Of a stretch of 32,965 bases of DNA, positions 8,846 through 18,149 are shown in pieces. The notes below the pieces were generated by a model. That model was given only the letters and a program-made list of their open reading frames with translations, did not search any database and was not told the DNA's origin. Position numbers and translations under genes: made by a program. The stretch comes from Bacteroidales bacterium UBA1179 (GTDB taxonomy: Bacteria; Bacteroidota; Bacteroidia; Bacteroidales; Bacteroidaceae), in contig DBYT01000022.1 of the NCBI GenBank assembly GCA_002309915.1, forward strand, positions 1,832-34,796, given 5' to 3'. Each line of letters opens with the position of its first letter. The stretch's first letter is position 1.

Positions 8846-9646
8846 ATGAAACAGCTCACCATTCAGATAGAGTCCCTGAGCACGGGATATCGTGGCAAGA
8901 ACAACGTGACAGTTGTTGCCCGTGACATCAACGCTACCATACACGGAGGTGAACTTACCTGCCTGCTTGGCCCCAACGGTGCCGGTAAATCTACCCTTTT
9001 GCGTACCCTATCGGCGTTCCTGCCGCCTGTTGAGGGCACAATCACCATAATGGGCCGCAACCTCAAGGACTACTCTGACAAGGAGTTGGCAAAGACTATC
9101 GGCGTGGTTTTGACTGAGAAGACTGACCTGCGCAACATGACCGTTGAGGACCTTATAGGTCTGGGCCGAAGCCCTTACACCGGGTTCTGGGGCACACTGC
9201 ATGAGGATGACCGCCGTGTAGTGGCCCAGGCTATTGAGATGGTGGGAATTGAGCCTCTGAAAGACCGCATGATACAGACTCTGAGTGACGGCGAGCGTCA
9301 GAAGGTCATGATTGCCAAGGCTCTGGCTCAGCAGACACCCGTGATATTCCTTGACGAGCCCACTGCGTTCCTGGATTTCCCCAGCAAGGTGGAGATAATG
9401 CAGTTGCTGCATACCCTGTCACGCACCACGGGCAAGACCATATTCCTCTCTACCCATGACCTTGAACTGGCTCTGCAGATTGCCGATACCATCTGGCTCA
9501 TGGACAAGGAGAAGGGTGTTATGATAGGCACCCCTCAGGAACTGGCAGGCAACGGTTCGCTCAACGATTTCTTCTCACAGAGAGGAATTGAATTCAACAT
9601 ACATGATGTGGACGGATCGCTCTGCATAATCCCAAAACTCAAATGA
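8846..9646 (+). CDS. btuD: ABC importer ATPase BtuD
   Basis: The 266 residues carry all nucleotide-binding motifs: Walker A GPNGAGKST (42-50), signature LSDGERQ (146-152), Walker B VIFLDEPT (166-173) and switch His204 (STHD). It powers BtuC-mediated uptake. It starts one base after btuC stops and its own stop overlaps the next start as ATGA, which couples uptake directly to the first biosynthetic gene. The FecE/BtuD-type subfamily also includes siderophore ATPases; context decides. Confidence 0.93.
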   Translation: MKQLTIQIESLSTGYRGKNNVTVVARDINATIHGGELTCLLGPNGAGKSTLLRTLSAFLPPVEGTITIMGRNLKDYSDKELAKTIGVVLTEKTDLRNMTVEDLIGLGRSPYTGFWGTLHEDDRRVVAQAIEMVGIEPLKDRMIQTLSDGERQKVMIAKALAQQTPVIFLDEPTAFLDFPSKVEIMQLLHTLSRTTGKTIFLSTHDLELALQIADTIWLMDKEKGVMIGTPQELAGNGSLNDFFSQRGIEFNIHDVDGSLCIIPKLK

Positions 9647-11046
9647 ACGGAAAGATATATGTAGCCGGTATCGGTCCCGGATGTGAGGCCGATGTCACTC
9701 CCGCCGTCGCTCAGGCTCTTCGCGAGAGTGATGTCATAGTGGGCTACAAATACTACTTCAGGTTTGTGGAGCAGTATCTCAGCCCTGCAGCCGAATGTGT
9801 CGATACAGGAATGAAACGCGAGCGTGACCGCGCCCGCCAGGCCTTTGAACTTGCTGAGCAGGGTAAGACCGTTTGCGTGATAAGTTCCGGTGACTCAGGT
9901 ATCTACGGTATGGCTCCGCTCATCTGGGAGATGCGTCGTGACCGTGGCAGTGATATTGAGATTGAGGTTCTGCCTGGTATCAGCGCATTCCAAAAAGCCG
10001 CATCGTTGCTGGGCGCGCCCATCGGCCATGATTTCTGCGTCATTTCACTGTCAGACCTCATGACCCCCTGGGAACTTATTGAAAAGCGCATAATTGCCGC
10101 CGCCCAGGCCGATTTCGTGACCGCCATATACAACCCAAAAAGCAACGAACGCTACTGGCAGTTATACCGCCTGAAGGAACTGTTCCTTAAGGAGCGCTCC
10201 TTTGATACGCCCGTAGGTTACGTGCGCCAGGCCGGCCGTGACGAGGAGGCTGTTACCGTTACAACTCTGGCCGATTTTGATCCGAAGCAGGTGGATATGT
10301 TCACGGTCGTACTCATCGGCAACAGTCAGTCCTACAACTGGAACGGTGTCATGATTACCCCGCGCGGGTATTACAGGGATCAGACAAATGACGGTGTGGG
10401 CATCGGCCAGGAGATTATGATAAAGAGTTTCCGTACCATTGAGAGCCTGCTCAAGCACAAGGATTGGCCGCTGGGACACAAATGGGCCCTGCTTCATGCC
10501 ATACACACCACGGCCGATTTTGAGATGGAGGATATCCTGTATTCTGATCCCGATGCGGTTGAGACACTTTACGGCAAGTTCCGTGACGGTGCTGTCAAGA
10601 CAATTGTTACCGACGTGACGATGGCGGCATCGGGCATACGTAAAGGTGCACTGGAGCGTCTTGGAGTGGAGGTCAAGTGCTACCTGACTGATGAACGCAC
10701 GGCTGTTCTTGCCAAGGAGAAGGAGATTACACGCACCCAGGCAGGCATACGTCTGGCCGTTGATGAGCACCCCGATGCGCTGTTCGTGTTCGGCAACGCG
10801 CCCACCGCGCTGATGGAACTCTGCGAATTAATACGCAAGGGCAAGGCTACTCCTGCGGGTGTCATTGCCGCCCCTGTGGGATTCGTTCATGTGCGTGAGA
10901 GCAAATATATGGTAAAGCCGTTTACGGGCATACCCAAACTGATTGTCGAGGGCCGCAAGGGGGGCAGCAACCTGGCCGCAACTCTGACCAATGCCATCCT
11001 TACCTTTGATGACGCCGCCCAACTAAAACCCGGCCGCGATGTTTAA
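9643..11046 (+). CDS. cbiH-cbiC: Fusion of cobalt-factor III C17-methyltransferase and cobalt-precorrin-8 methylmutase (CbiH-CbiC / CobJ-CobH)
   Basis: Residues 1 to about 243 are a SAM-dependent tetrapyrrole methylase: GIGPGCE (9-15), SSGDSGIYGM (81-90) and VLPGISAFQ (109-117). They match CbiH/CobJ, which methylates C17 and contracts the ring. Residues from about 255 to the end are precorrin-8 methylmutase, with LLHAIHTTADF carrying the expected catalytic His288, VTDVTMAASGIRK, and the C-terminal IVEGRKGGSNLAA. The mutase moves the C11 methyl to C12 to give cobyrinate. The two enzymes are not consecutive in the pathway, so the fusion is not simple channelling. The ATG overlaps the btuD stop by four bases, and the end overlaps the next gene by eight. 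Confidence 0.94.
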   Translation: MNGKIYVAGIGPGCEADVTPAVAQALRESDVIVGYKYYFRFVEQYLSPAAECVDTGMKRERDRARQAFELAEQGKTVCVISSGDSGIYGMAPLIWEMRRDRGSDIEIEVLPGISAFQKAASLLGAPIGHDFCVISLSDLMTPWELIEKRIIAAAQADFVTAIYNPKSNERYWQLYRLKELFLKERSFDTPVGYVRQAGRDEEAVTVTTLADFDPKQVDMFTVVLIGNSQSYNWNGVMITPRGYYRDQTNDGVGIGQEIMIKSFRTIESLLKHKDWPLGHKWALLHAIHTTADFEMEDILYSDPDAVETLYGKFRDGAVKTIVTDVTMAASGIRKGALERLGVEVKCYLTDERTAVLAKEKEITRTQAGIRLAVDEHPDALFVFGNAPTALMELCELIRKGKATPAGVIAAPVGFVHVRESKYMVKPFTGIPKLIVEGRKGGSNLAATLTNAILTFDDAAQLKPGRDV

Positions 11047-12214
11047 GGTAATAGGAATCAGTGACAATCCGGAGCAGGAACTTTCCAAGGGGGCTCAGGA
11101 GGCTATTGCACGGGGAAAGGTGTTCTCCGGCGGAAAGCGTCACTACGAGTTGATGAAGAGCCGTTTACCTCAGGGCGCACAGTGGATTGAGATTACCGTT
11201 CCGCTGACTGATGTGTTCAAACAGTACAAGGGACACAATGAGATTGTGGTGTTTGCATCGGGCGATCCTCTTTTTTACGGATTTGCCGCAACCCTGCAGC
11301 GTGAGTTCCCTGATGAGCCGATAGAGGTCTATCCCACCTTCAACTCACTGCAGATGCTGGCTCACCGTATGCTGCTGCCCTATCAGGATATGCATGCGGT
11401 ATCACTCACCGGCCGCCCGTGGAAAGATTTCCAGGATGCGCTGATAAGACAGGAAAAACTGATAGGAGTCCTGACCGACCGCACCCGCACGCCACGCGCC
11501 ATAGCATCCATGATGCAGGAGTACGGCTATGACAACTACAGCATAACAATAGGCGAATGCATGGGCAACCCCAATCATGAAAAGGTTACCACAATGACCG
11601 TTGCCCAGGCTTTGTTCTATGAGGCCGATTTTCCCAACTGCATGATATTGCAGATGACAGAGCAGCGGGGCCGCCTGTTCGGCATCCCCGAGGAGCGTTT
11701 TGATCTGCTGGACGGCCGCGTCAACATGATAACCAAAATGCCCATCCGCCTGGCAACCCTTGCAGCACTCGATTTGGGACGTCGCCGGTCGTTCTGGGAC
11801 ATAGGATTCTGCACAGGATCGGTATCAATCGAGGCCCGGTTGCAGTTCCCGCATCTGGTAATCACCGCGTTTGAGAAACGCCCACAAGGCAAGGAACTTC
11901 TGGACAGCAACAGCCGCCGTTTCGGTGCCCCCGGCATAAACGGAGTGATAGGAGATTTCATGGATGCCGATATCAACCTCTACCCCGCCCCTGACGCCGT
12001 ATTCATAGGCGGTCACGGAGGGCAGATGCAAGAGATGCTCCAGACAATAAACAGCGTGCTGCTGCCGGGTGGCGTGATAGTATTCAATTCTGTGTCCGAT
12101 GAGAGCGCGGCTGCGTTCCGTCAGGGTTTAGAGAGTATCGGCCGACATATAACCGGCACCACCCGCATGGCGGTCGATGAGCATAACCCAATCCTAATAA
12201 TGAAAGCGGAATGA
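11039..12214 (+). CDS. cbiE-cbiT: Cobalt-precorrin-7 C5-methyltransferase / cobalt-precorrin-6B C15-methyltransferase-decarboxylase (CbiE-CbiT, CobL-like)
   Basis: The 391 residues divide into CbiE (1 to about 205, with VFASGDPLFYGFA at 71-83) and CbiT (about 213-391). The linker is RLFGIPEERFDLLDGR, followed by MITKMPIRLATLAALDLG and the SAM-binding loop WDIGFCTGSVSIEA (253-266). In most CbiT proteins the loop reads GAGTG; here it is GFCTG, so the second Gly is replaced by Cys. The N-terminal loop GISDNPEQ lacks the glycines of other tetrapyrrole methylases, which as far as I recall is common in Bacteroidales CobL. Together the domains methylate C5 and C15 and decarboxylate the C12 acetate. 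The gene overlaps both neighbours. Confidence 0.93.
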   Translation: MFKVIGISDNPEQELSKGAQEAIARGKVFSGGKRHYELMKSRLPQGAQWIEITVPLTDVFKQYKGHNEIVVFASGDPLFYGFAATLQREFPDEPIEVYPTFNSLQMLAHRMLLPYQDMHAVSLTGRPWKDFQDALIRQEKLIGVLTDRTRTPRAIASMMQEYGYDNYSITIGECMGNPNHEKVTTMTVAQALFYEADFPNCMILQMTEQRGRLFGIPEERFDLLDGRVNMITKMPIRLATLAALDLGRRRSFWDIGFCTGSVSIEARLQFPHLVITAFEKRPQGKELLDSNSRRFGAPGINGVIGDFMDADINLYPAPDAVFIGGHGGQMQEMLQTINSVLLPGGVIVFNSVSDESAAAFRQGLESIGRHITGTTRMAVDEHNPILIMKAE

Positions 12215-14019
12215 GAGCGATAATACTGGTTTCAGAGAGTTCCGTCGGACTTGCCCGGAAGATAAGTCAGGCAATTGATGGTGTCATATACAGCCAGAAA
12301 GAGCTGGACGGTTGCACTGTCATAAAATCATATGCCCGGTTCATTAAGGAGAACTGGAGCAGTCTGGAGCAGATAGTGTTCATAGGCGCTATGGGTATAT
12401 GCGTCCGCAGCATCGCCCCTTGCGTAAAGGACAAGTACAAGGATCCTGCTGTAGTCTGTGTGGACAGCACCGGAAAGTTTGTAATCCCGGTTTTGTCTGG
12501 ACACATAGGCGGAGCCAACGATCTGGCCAGGCAGATTGCAGGACTGACCGCCGGTGAGGCTGTTGTCACCACTCAGAGTGACAACACCGGACTGTGGGCT
12601 CTCGATACCCTTGGCTCCAAATTCGGTTGGAAAACGGATCTGAACCGCGCCAAGATGAACCAGGCCATTTCGCTGTTTGTCGAGAGACATCCTGTTGCCC
12701 TGCTGCTTGAGGTACGGGATAACGGCACTGACTATCTGGAGAGCACTCTGCCAGAGCACGTCAAGGTCTTCAGTAAGTATGACGATATAGATTTCAGTCA
12801 GTTTGAGCTGCTCATAACCGTTGGACCGCATACATTCGATGCCACGATACCGGTGCTCAGCTACTATCCCCAGGTAATGCACATCGGTTTTGGATGCCGC
12901 CGGCAGTGCAGGCCCGATGGCATTGCGGAGCATATTGAGAACTGCCTTAAGGAGAACGGCCTTTCACCGTTGGCCATTGCAAGTATAGGTACCATCGAAC
13001 TCAAAAAGGATGAGCCGCTTTTGGCTGACTTGCAGAGCCGCTGGCCCTGGGCAGGGACACAAATCTGGGCGGCATCTGACCTGGAGGGTATTGATGTGCC
13101 TAATCCATCGGAGAAGGCATTTGAGGTGACAGGCGTTTATGGTGTGGCCGAAAGCGCCGCACTGCGTTCAAGTAACGATGGCGTGTTGCTTATAGAGAAG
13201 CAGAAAGGCCAACTCTCTGAGGGTAATGACTTTACGTTTGCCGTTGCAATGGACGGCCTCAAGATGCGCGGAGGATTCATAGAGATTGTGGGCGCCGGTC
13301 CCGGTGACCCGGAACTTGTATCGGTGCGCGGCAAACGGATGCTGGAGCGCGCCGACCTGATTCTCTATGCCGGCAGTCTGGTGCCCAAGGAACTCACCTA
13401 TTACGCCAAGCCCGGCGCGGTGGTGCGTTCATCGGCCGATATGGACCTTGAAGAGCAGTTTGCCCTGATGAAGGATTTCTACGACCGCGGACTCTTTGTG
13501 GTGCGCCTGCACACGGGCGATCCCTGCATCTACGGCGCAATTCAGGAGCAGATGGCGTTCTTTGACCGTTACGGGATGCGCTACCACATCACCCCCGGAA
13601 TATCATCGTTCCAAGCCGCAGCCGCAGCGTTGCGTTCACAGTTTACCATCCCCGAGAAGGTTCAGAGCATAATCCTGACCCGCGGAGAGGGCCGTACGCC
13701 CATGCCCGAGAAGGAGCAGCTGCACAAACTGGCCCAGTCCCAGAGCACCATGTGCATCTACCTGAGCGCCGCAATCGTTGAGCAGGTTCAGGAGGAACTG
13801 CTGCAAGCCTATCCGCCCCAGACTCCGGTGGCCGCCTGCTACAAACTCACCTGGAAGGAGGAGAAGATATACCGCGGTCAGCTTAAGGACCTGGCCCGCA
13901 TAGTGCGTGACAACAACCTGACTCTAACCACCCTGCTGGTAGTGGGTGACGCTATTGACAACCGTCAGGGTCTGTCCCGCCTCTATGCCCACGAATTCAA
14001 ACACCTGTTCCGCAAATGA
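12211..14019 (+). CDS. cbiG-cbiF: Fusion of cobalt-precorrin-5A hydrolase and cobalt-precorrin-4 C11-methyltransferase (CbiG-CbiF)
   Basis: Residues 1 to about 335 are CbiG: FIGAMGICVRSIAP, VLSGHIGGANDLA (94-106), and the C-terminal CbiG domain (IGFGCRRQC, then IASIGTIELKKDEP). CbiG opens the lactone ring and releases acetaldehyde, and it marks the oxygen-independent, cobalt-early route. Residues 357-602 are CbiF/CobM: IVGAGPGDPELV (359-370), LYAGSLV, LHTGDPCIYGAIQEQ, GISSFQAAAAAL and GRTPMPEKE. These two enzymes act one after the other, so substrate transfer within the fusion is plausible. Start and stop both overlap neighbouring genes by four bases. Confidence 0.94.
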   Translation: MRAIILVSESSVGLARKISQAIDGVIYSQKELDGCTVIKSYARFIKENWSSLEQIVFIGAMGICVRSIAPCVKDKYKDPAVVCVDSTGKFVIPVLSGHIGGANDLARQIAGLTAGEAVVTTQSDNTGLWALDTLGSKFGWKTDLNRAKMNQAISLFVERHPVALLLEVRDNGTDYLESTLPEHVKVFSKYDDIDFSQFELLITVGPHTFDATIPVLSYYPQVMHIGFGCRRQCRPDGIAEHIENCLKENGLSPLAIASIGTIELKKDEPLLADLQSRWPWAGTQIWAASDLEGIDVPNPSEKAFEVTGVYGVAESAALRSSNDGVLLIEKQKGQLSEGNDFTFAVAMDGLKMRGGFIEIVGAGPGDPELVSVRGKRMLERADLILYAGSLVPKELTYYAKPGAVVRSSADMDLEEQFALMKDFYDRGLFVVRLHTGDPCIYGAIQEQMAFFDRYGMRYHITPGISSFQAAAAALRSQFTIPEKVQSIILTRGEGRTPMPEKEQLHKLAQSQSTMCIYLSAAIVEQVQEELLQAYPPQTPVAACYKLTWKEEKIYRGQLKDLARIVRDNNLTLTTLLVVGDAIDNRQGLSRLYAHEFKHLFRK

Positions 14020-15797
14020 TTCTTATCCTGGGAGGAACCACCGAAGGCCGCATGGCTGTAAAGGTGGCCGATGAAGCCGGCCGCCGTTTCTGGTATTCCA
14101 CCCGGGGAGACCTGCAGCAGGTTGATAGCCATAACGGAGAGCACGTGACCGGAGCCATGGACACCGATGCCATGACCGCCTTCTGCCGCGAGCATGAGAT
14201 TAAGCTGATAGTCGATGCAGCCCACCCCTTTGCAGTACGCCTTCACAATACCGTCAGTGAGGTAAGCCTGGCGCTATCCATCCCTGTGGTCCGATACGAA
14301 CGCACTTACCCCGATCATACCGATGACATAATCTGGTGCAAGGATTACGATGATGCTATCAGGCGTCTGGAACAGGCCGGCGTAGAGAGTCTTCTGGCGC
14401 TTACAGGTGTTCAGACAATCCCCGCCCTTAAGGATTACTGGTCAAAACACAAATGCATATTCCGAGTCCTGGACCGCGAGGAATCAATAGAACTTGCCCG
14501 CAAAGACGGCTTTGACATCGGCAATCTGGTATTCTACGGAGACAAGTCTGATCTGGAGATAATGCGTGAAGTCAGTCCCCAGGCAGTGATAACCAAGGAG
14601 AGTGGCCTGTCAGGGGGCTTTACGGAGAAGGCCGATGCCGCCAGAGAACTGGGTATCCCGCTGTATGCGGTATGCCGTCCGCAACTGCCCGACGGTTTCA
14701 CAACGGTAACCGGACAGCACGGACTGCGCAAGGAGATTGAGCGTCTGGTTCCCGGATTCTTTGAACTGCGCACCGGATTCACTACAGGAGCCTGCGCCAC
14801 TGCTTCGGCAAAGGCAGCCCTTACCGCCCTTCTAAGCGGTGAGGAACAGACCCGGGTCCCATTCAGCATCCCTAACGGTGAGGTATTCACTCTTCCGGTA
14901 CAGGAATGTCTGATTGACAAGGACTGGGCCCAGGCATCGGTCATAAAGGATGCCGGCGATGACCCTGACGTCACAAACGGATGCACGGTCCGGGTAAAGG
15001 TCGCCCTGAGCAGTCAACCCGGAATACATTTCCTTCAGGGTGAAGGTGTGGGACGCATAACACTGCCGGGCATCGGTCTTGAAGTAGGTGAACCTGCAGT
15101 CAATCCCGTACCCCGCAAGATGATTGTTCAGGAACTATCGGCATTGTATGAAGGCGGATTGGACGTAACGGTATCGGTTCCAGGTGGGGCCGAACTGGCT
15201 CAGAAAACCTTCAATCCCAAACTTGGTATTGTTGACGGCATATCCATAATAGGTACATTGGGTGTTGTACGTCCGTTCTCGATGGAGGCATTCGTGGAGG
15301 CAATCCGCCGTGAGGTTGAGGTGGCAAAAGCCATAGGCGCACCTCGTCTGGTGATAAACTCCGGTGCCCGCAGCGAGCGTTTTGTAAAGGCGCTCTATCC
15401 CGACCTGCCGCCCCAGGCATTCGTACATTACGGCAACTACATAGGTGAGACCATATGCATTGCCGAGGAACTTGAATTCAAGGATGTTACCATGGGTCTA
15501 ATGATAGGTAAGGCCGTGAAACTGGCTGCCGGCATGCTTGACACCCACAGCCGCGAGGGTGTGATGGACAGGAAATTCATACGCAGGATGGCCCGTGAAT
15601 CAGGCTGCCCATGGCGTGTCCGCCGTGCCATCGGACGTATTACCTTGGCCCGTGAACTATGGACCATCATCCCGCAAGAGTATCTGGAATCATTCTGCTC
15701 CACAGTAATCCGCTACTGCCATAGCCATTGCGATTCCCTGCTTCCGTCAGGCAAACTGACCATACTCCTAATCAGCGAAGAAGGAAAAATATATTGA
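14016..15797 (+). CDS. cbiJ-cbiD: Fusion of cobalt-precorrin-6A reductase and cobalt-precorrin-5B C1-methyltransferase (CbiJ-CbiD)
   Basis: Residues 1 to about 243 are the reductase: nucleotide-binding start ILILGGTTEGR (2-12), VDAAHPFA (66-73), and ITKESGLSGGFTEKADAA (192-209). Residues 251-593 are CbiD: LRTGFTTGACATASAKAA (251-268), then the middle part with VSVPGG and IGTLGVVRPFS, and GLMIGKAVKLAAGMLDTHS. CbiD methylates C1 and CbiJ then reduces the macrocycle, so the two steps are consecutive although the domain order is reversed. CbiD is specific to the cobalt-early pathway. The stop is followed by cobU after two bases. Confidence 0.94.
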   Translation: MILILGGTTEGRMAVKVADEAGRRFWYSTRGDLQQVDSHNGEHVTGAMDTDAMTAFCREHEIKLIVDAAHPFAVRLHNTVSEVSLALSIPVVRYERTYPDHTDDIIWCKDYDDAIRRLEQAGVESLLALTGVQTIPALKDYWSKHKCIFRVLDREESIELARKDGFDIGNLVFYGDKSDLEIMREVSPQAVITKESGLSGGFTEKADAARELGIPLYAVCRPQLPDGFTTVTGQHGLRKEIERLVPGFFELRTGFTTGACATASAKAALTALLSGEEQTRVPFSIPNGEVFTLPVQECLIDKDWAQASVIKDAGDDPDVTNGCTVRVKVALSSQPGIHFLQGEGVGRITLPGIGLEVGEPAVNPVPRKMIVQELSALYEGGLDVTVSVPGGAELAQKTFNPKLGIVDGISIIGTLGVVRPFSMEAFVEAIRREVEVAKAIGAPRLVINSGARSERFVKALYPDLPPQAFVHYGNYIGETICIAEELEFKDVTMGLMIGKAVKLAAGMLDTHSREGVMDRKFIRRMARESGCPWRVRRAIGRITLARELWTIIPQEYLESFCSTVIRYCHSHCDSLLPSGKLTILLISEEGKIY

Positions 15798-15799
15798 TA

Positions 15800-16330
15800 A
15801 TGAACAAGATAATACTCATAACAGGCGGCGAGAGGTCCGGCAAGAGCAGTTTTGCCGAGCAGACTGCGCTGTCGCTGTCACCCAACCCTGTCTATATGGC
15901 CACCGCCCGTGTTTGGGACGATGAGTTCCGCGAGCGTGTACGCCGGCATCAGTTGCGCCGCGGACCGGAGTGGACAAATATCGAAGAGGAAATCAATCTG
16001 AGCCGGCACGATGTTCAGGGCCGGGTTGTATTGATAGACTGCGTGACCCTGTGGTGTACAAACTTCTTCTACCGCGACCAGCAGAAAGCTGAAAACGACA
16101 GCACCTGGGTTAGTCGGTGTCTTGACGACATCAAGGCTGAGTTTGACCTGTTCACAGCCCAGGATGCCACATTCATATTCGTAACCAATGAGATAGGCAT
16201 GGGAGGCGTATCGGCCAACACCCTGCAGCGCCGTTTTACCGACCTTCAGGGTTGGGTAAACCAGTATATTGCCTCAAAGGCCCATGAAGTCACGCTGATG
16301 GTCAGCGGCATACCCGTAAAAATCAAATGA
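15800..16330 (+). CDS. cobU: Adenosylcobinamide kinase / adenosylcobinamide-phosphate guanylyltransferase (CobU)
   Basis: I start at the ATG at 15800, which gives 176 residues with the family's usual N terminus MNKIILITGGERSGKS; an upstream in-frame start at 15728 would add 24 residues lying inside the cbiD coding region. The Walker A loop is GGERSGKSS (9-17). His50 in RVRRHQLRR fits the histidine that becomes guanylylated, and VLIDCVTLW (77-85) is the second nucleotide-site strand. The enzyme phosphorylates adenosylcobinamide and then makes adenosylcobinamide-GDP. The ATGA overlap with cobT keeps the lower-ligand genes coupled. Confidence 0.95.
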   Translation: MNKIILITGGERSGKSSFAEQTALSLSPNPVYMATARVWDDEFRERVRRHQLRRGPEWTNIEEEINLSRHDVQGRVVLIDCVTLWCTNFFYRDQQKAENDSTWVSRCLDDIKAEFDLFTAQDATFIFVTNEIGMGGVSANTLQRRFTDLQGWVNQYIASKAHEVTLMVSGIPVKIK

Positions 16331-17370
16331 TCATGATAGAGAATCTCAACGACCCTGAATTTCAGTCACAGGTACAGGACAAGATAGACAATCTGACCAA
16401 GCCAAAAGGCTCTCTGGGATACCTAGAGACGCTGGCAGGCCAGATCAGCATGATTCAGCATACCCTTACCCCCACCCTGAAGAATCCCTGCAACATACTG
16501 TTTGCCGCAGACCACGGAATCCTGGCACAGGGTGTGAGCGTTTCGCCCAAGGAGGTTACCTGGCAGCAGTCATACCATTTCCTGGAGGGTGGCGCAGGCA
16601 TCAGTTTCCTTTGCCGTCAGCACGGATTCCGCCTGATGGTGGTTGATGCGGGCATTGACCATGACATGGATTACAGTTCAGGTATCATTGACATGAAGGT
16701 GCGCAAGGGCACCCGTGATTTCTCCATCGAGTCTGCCATGACCCCCGATGAATTCAATCTCTGCCTGCAACGGGGTGCAGAGTGCGTCAACCGTGTTCAT
16801 GCCGACGGCTGCAATGTGATAAGCTTTGGCGAGATGGGATGCGGTAACACATCGGCCTCATCAATCTGGATGTCACTGCTGGCGGGCATTCCTCTGGCTC
16901 AGTGCATCGGTGCCGGTGCTGGACTGGACAGCAAGGGTGTAAGCCACAAACTTGAGGTGCTTACCGGAGCCGTTCAGAAATTCAAGACAGCCAGAGCCAA
17001 ATACTCCGTCAAGGATATACTCTGCTACTTTGGAGGCCTTGAGATGGCTATGGCCGTGGGTGCCATGCTGCGTGCAGCCGAACTGCGCATGGTTATTCTG
17101 GTGGACGGTTTCATAATGACCAACTGCATGCTGGCCGCATCAAAACTGGATCCTAATGTGCTCCAATATGCGGTATTCGGCCATCAGGGCGATGAGAGCG
17201 GGCATAAGATACTGCTTGAATACCTGCATGCCAAACCCCTGCTCAACCTGGGTCTTCGCCTTGGTGAAGGCAGTGGAGCAGTCTGCGCATATCCTATAGT
17301 GGAATCGGCCATAAAAATGATTAATGAAATGGATTCCTTCAAGAAGGCATCAGTAACCAAATACTTCTAG
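16327..17370 (+). CDS. cobT: Nicotinate-nucleotide:dimethylbenzimidazole phosphoribosyltransferase (CobT)
   Basis: The protein has 347 residues, the usual family length. It shows NLTKPKGSLGYLE (22-34), FAADHGI (59-65), GEMGCGNTSASS (168-179), FGHQGDESGHK and the active-site RLGEGSGA, with the expected catalytic Glu314. It activates the lower-ligand base as an alpha-ribotide. No bluB or bza genes for making dimethylbenzimidazole are seen in this window, so the base is made elsewhere or acquired, and an alternative base is possible. The start at 16327 overlaps the cobU stop (ATGA); a second ATG lies two codons later. Confidence 0.96.
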   Translation: MIMIENLNDPEFQSQVQDKIDNLTKPKGSLGYLETLAGQISMIQHTLTPTLKNPCNILFAADHGILAQGVSVSPKEVTWQQSYHFLEGGAGISFLCRQHGFRLMVVDAGIDHDMDYSSGIIDMKVRKGTRDFSIESAMTPDEFNLCLQRGAECVNRVHADGCNVISFGEMGCGNTSASSIWMSLLAGIPLAQCIGAGAGLDSKGVSHKLEVLTGAVQKFKTARAKYSVKDILCYFGGLEMAMAVGAMLRAAELRMVILVDGFIMTNCMLAASKLDPNVLQYAVFGHQGDESGHKILLEYLHAKPLLNLGLRLGEGSGAVCAYPIVESAIKMINEMDSFKKASVTKYF

Positions 17371-17374
17371 TCTT

Positions 17375-18139
17375 ATGAATAATTTCCTTGCTGCATTGAT
17401 GTTCTTTACGCGCCTGCCTTTCCACAAGATCAAACAAGTGCCAAGTGAGTGTTTCAGTCACGTAACCGGATGGTGGAGCGTGACGGGATGGTTGACCGGT
17501 GGCTTATCGGCCCTGACTTTCTGGCTCCTTTTCCAGGTTACCTCAGCTAGCATTGCCATCGTCATGGCTCTGCTGGTCAGGGTTCTGCTTATGGGTGCGC
17601 TGCATGAGGACGGTTTTGCCGATTTCCTGGACGGATTCGGCGGCGGCAATGACAAGGAGAGCACCCTGCGCATAATGAAGGACTCGCACATAGGCACTTA
17701 CGGGGTCATCGGACTGATTCTTTATTTCCTGCTGTCATACGTTGTTCTTGCCAACATCCAACCGGATTATGTTCCCCTCATAATTCTTTCGTCCGATGTG
17801 TTTGCCAAGTGCATCAGCAGCCATATCGTTTGGTTCCTGCCCTACGCACGGCCGGAATCGGAGAGCAAGAACCGCACGGTCTATACTCACCCCACGGCGC
17901 TTGAAGAGACTCTCACCGTAATTTCCGGCCTGTGCGCACTGGCCATTATAATCTTACCGGACAGTCCGTTCATTACCAACTATCTGAACCTCTGTCTGAT
18001 TGCCATTGTTTCTATTGCGGTTGCCTTGCTGCTCCTGCTGCTTTTCAAGAAGAAGATTGGCGGCTACACAGGCGACTGCTGCGGCGCTCTTTTCCTCATT
18101 ACCGAACTAGTATTCCGCTTTATGACAGCGGTCATCTAA
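17375..18139 (+). CDS. cobS: Adenosylcobinamide-GDP ribazoletransferase (cobalamin synthase, CobS)
   Basis: This 254-residue inner-membrane protein has several hydrophobic spans and the family's acidic active-site motif HEDGFADFLDGFGGG (77-91), followed by IMKDSHIGTYG (100-110). Near the end is GGYTGDCCGA, another CobS signature. It joins adenosylcobinamide-GDP to alpha-ribazole (phosphate) at the membrane. The gene begins four bases after cobT. CbiB, its membrane partner in the nucleotide-loop pathway, is encoded in the opposite operon at 21629. Confidence 0.95.
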   Translation: MNNFLAALMFFTRLPFHKIKQVPSECFSHVTGWWSVTGWLTGGLSALTFWLLFQVTSASIAIVMALLVRVLLMGALHEDGFADFLDGFGGGNDKESTLRIMKDSHIGTYGVIGLILYFLLSYVVLANIQPDYVPLIILSSDVFAKCISSHIVWFLPYARPESESKNRTVYTHPTALEETLTVISGLCALAIIILPDSPFITNYLNLCLIAIVSIAVALLLLLLFKKKIGGYTGDCCGALFLITELVFRFMTAVI

Positions 18140-18149
18140 CCTATATCCT

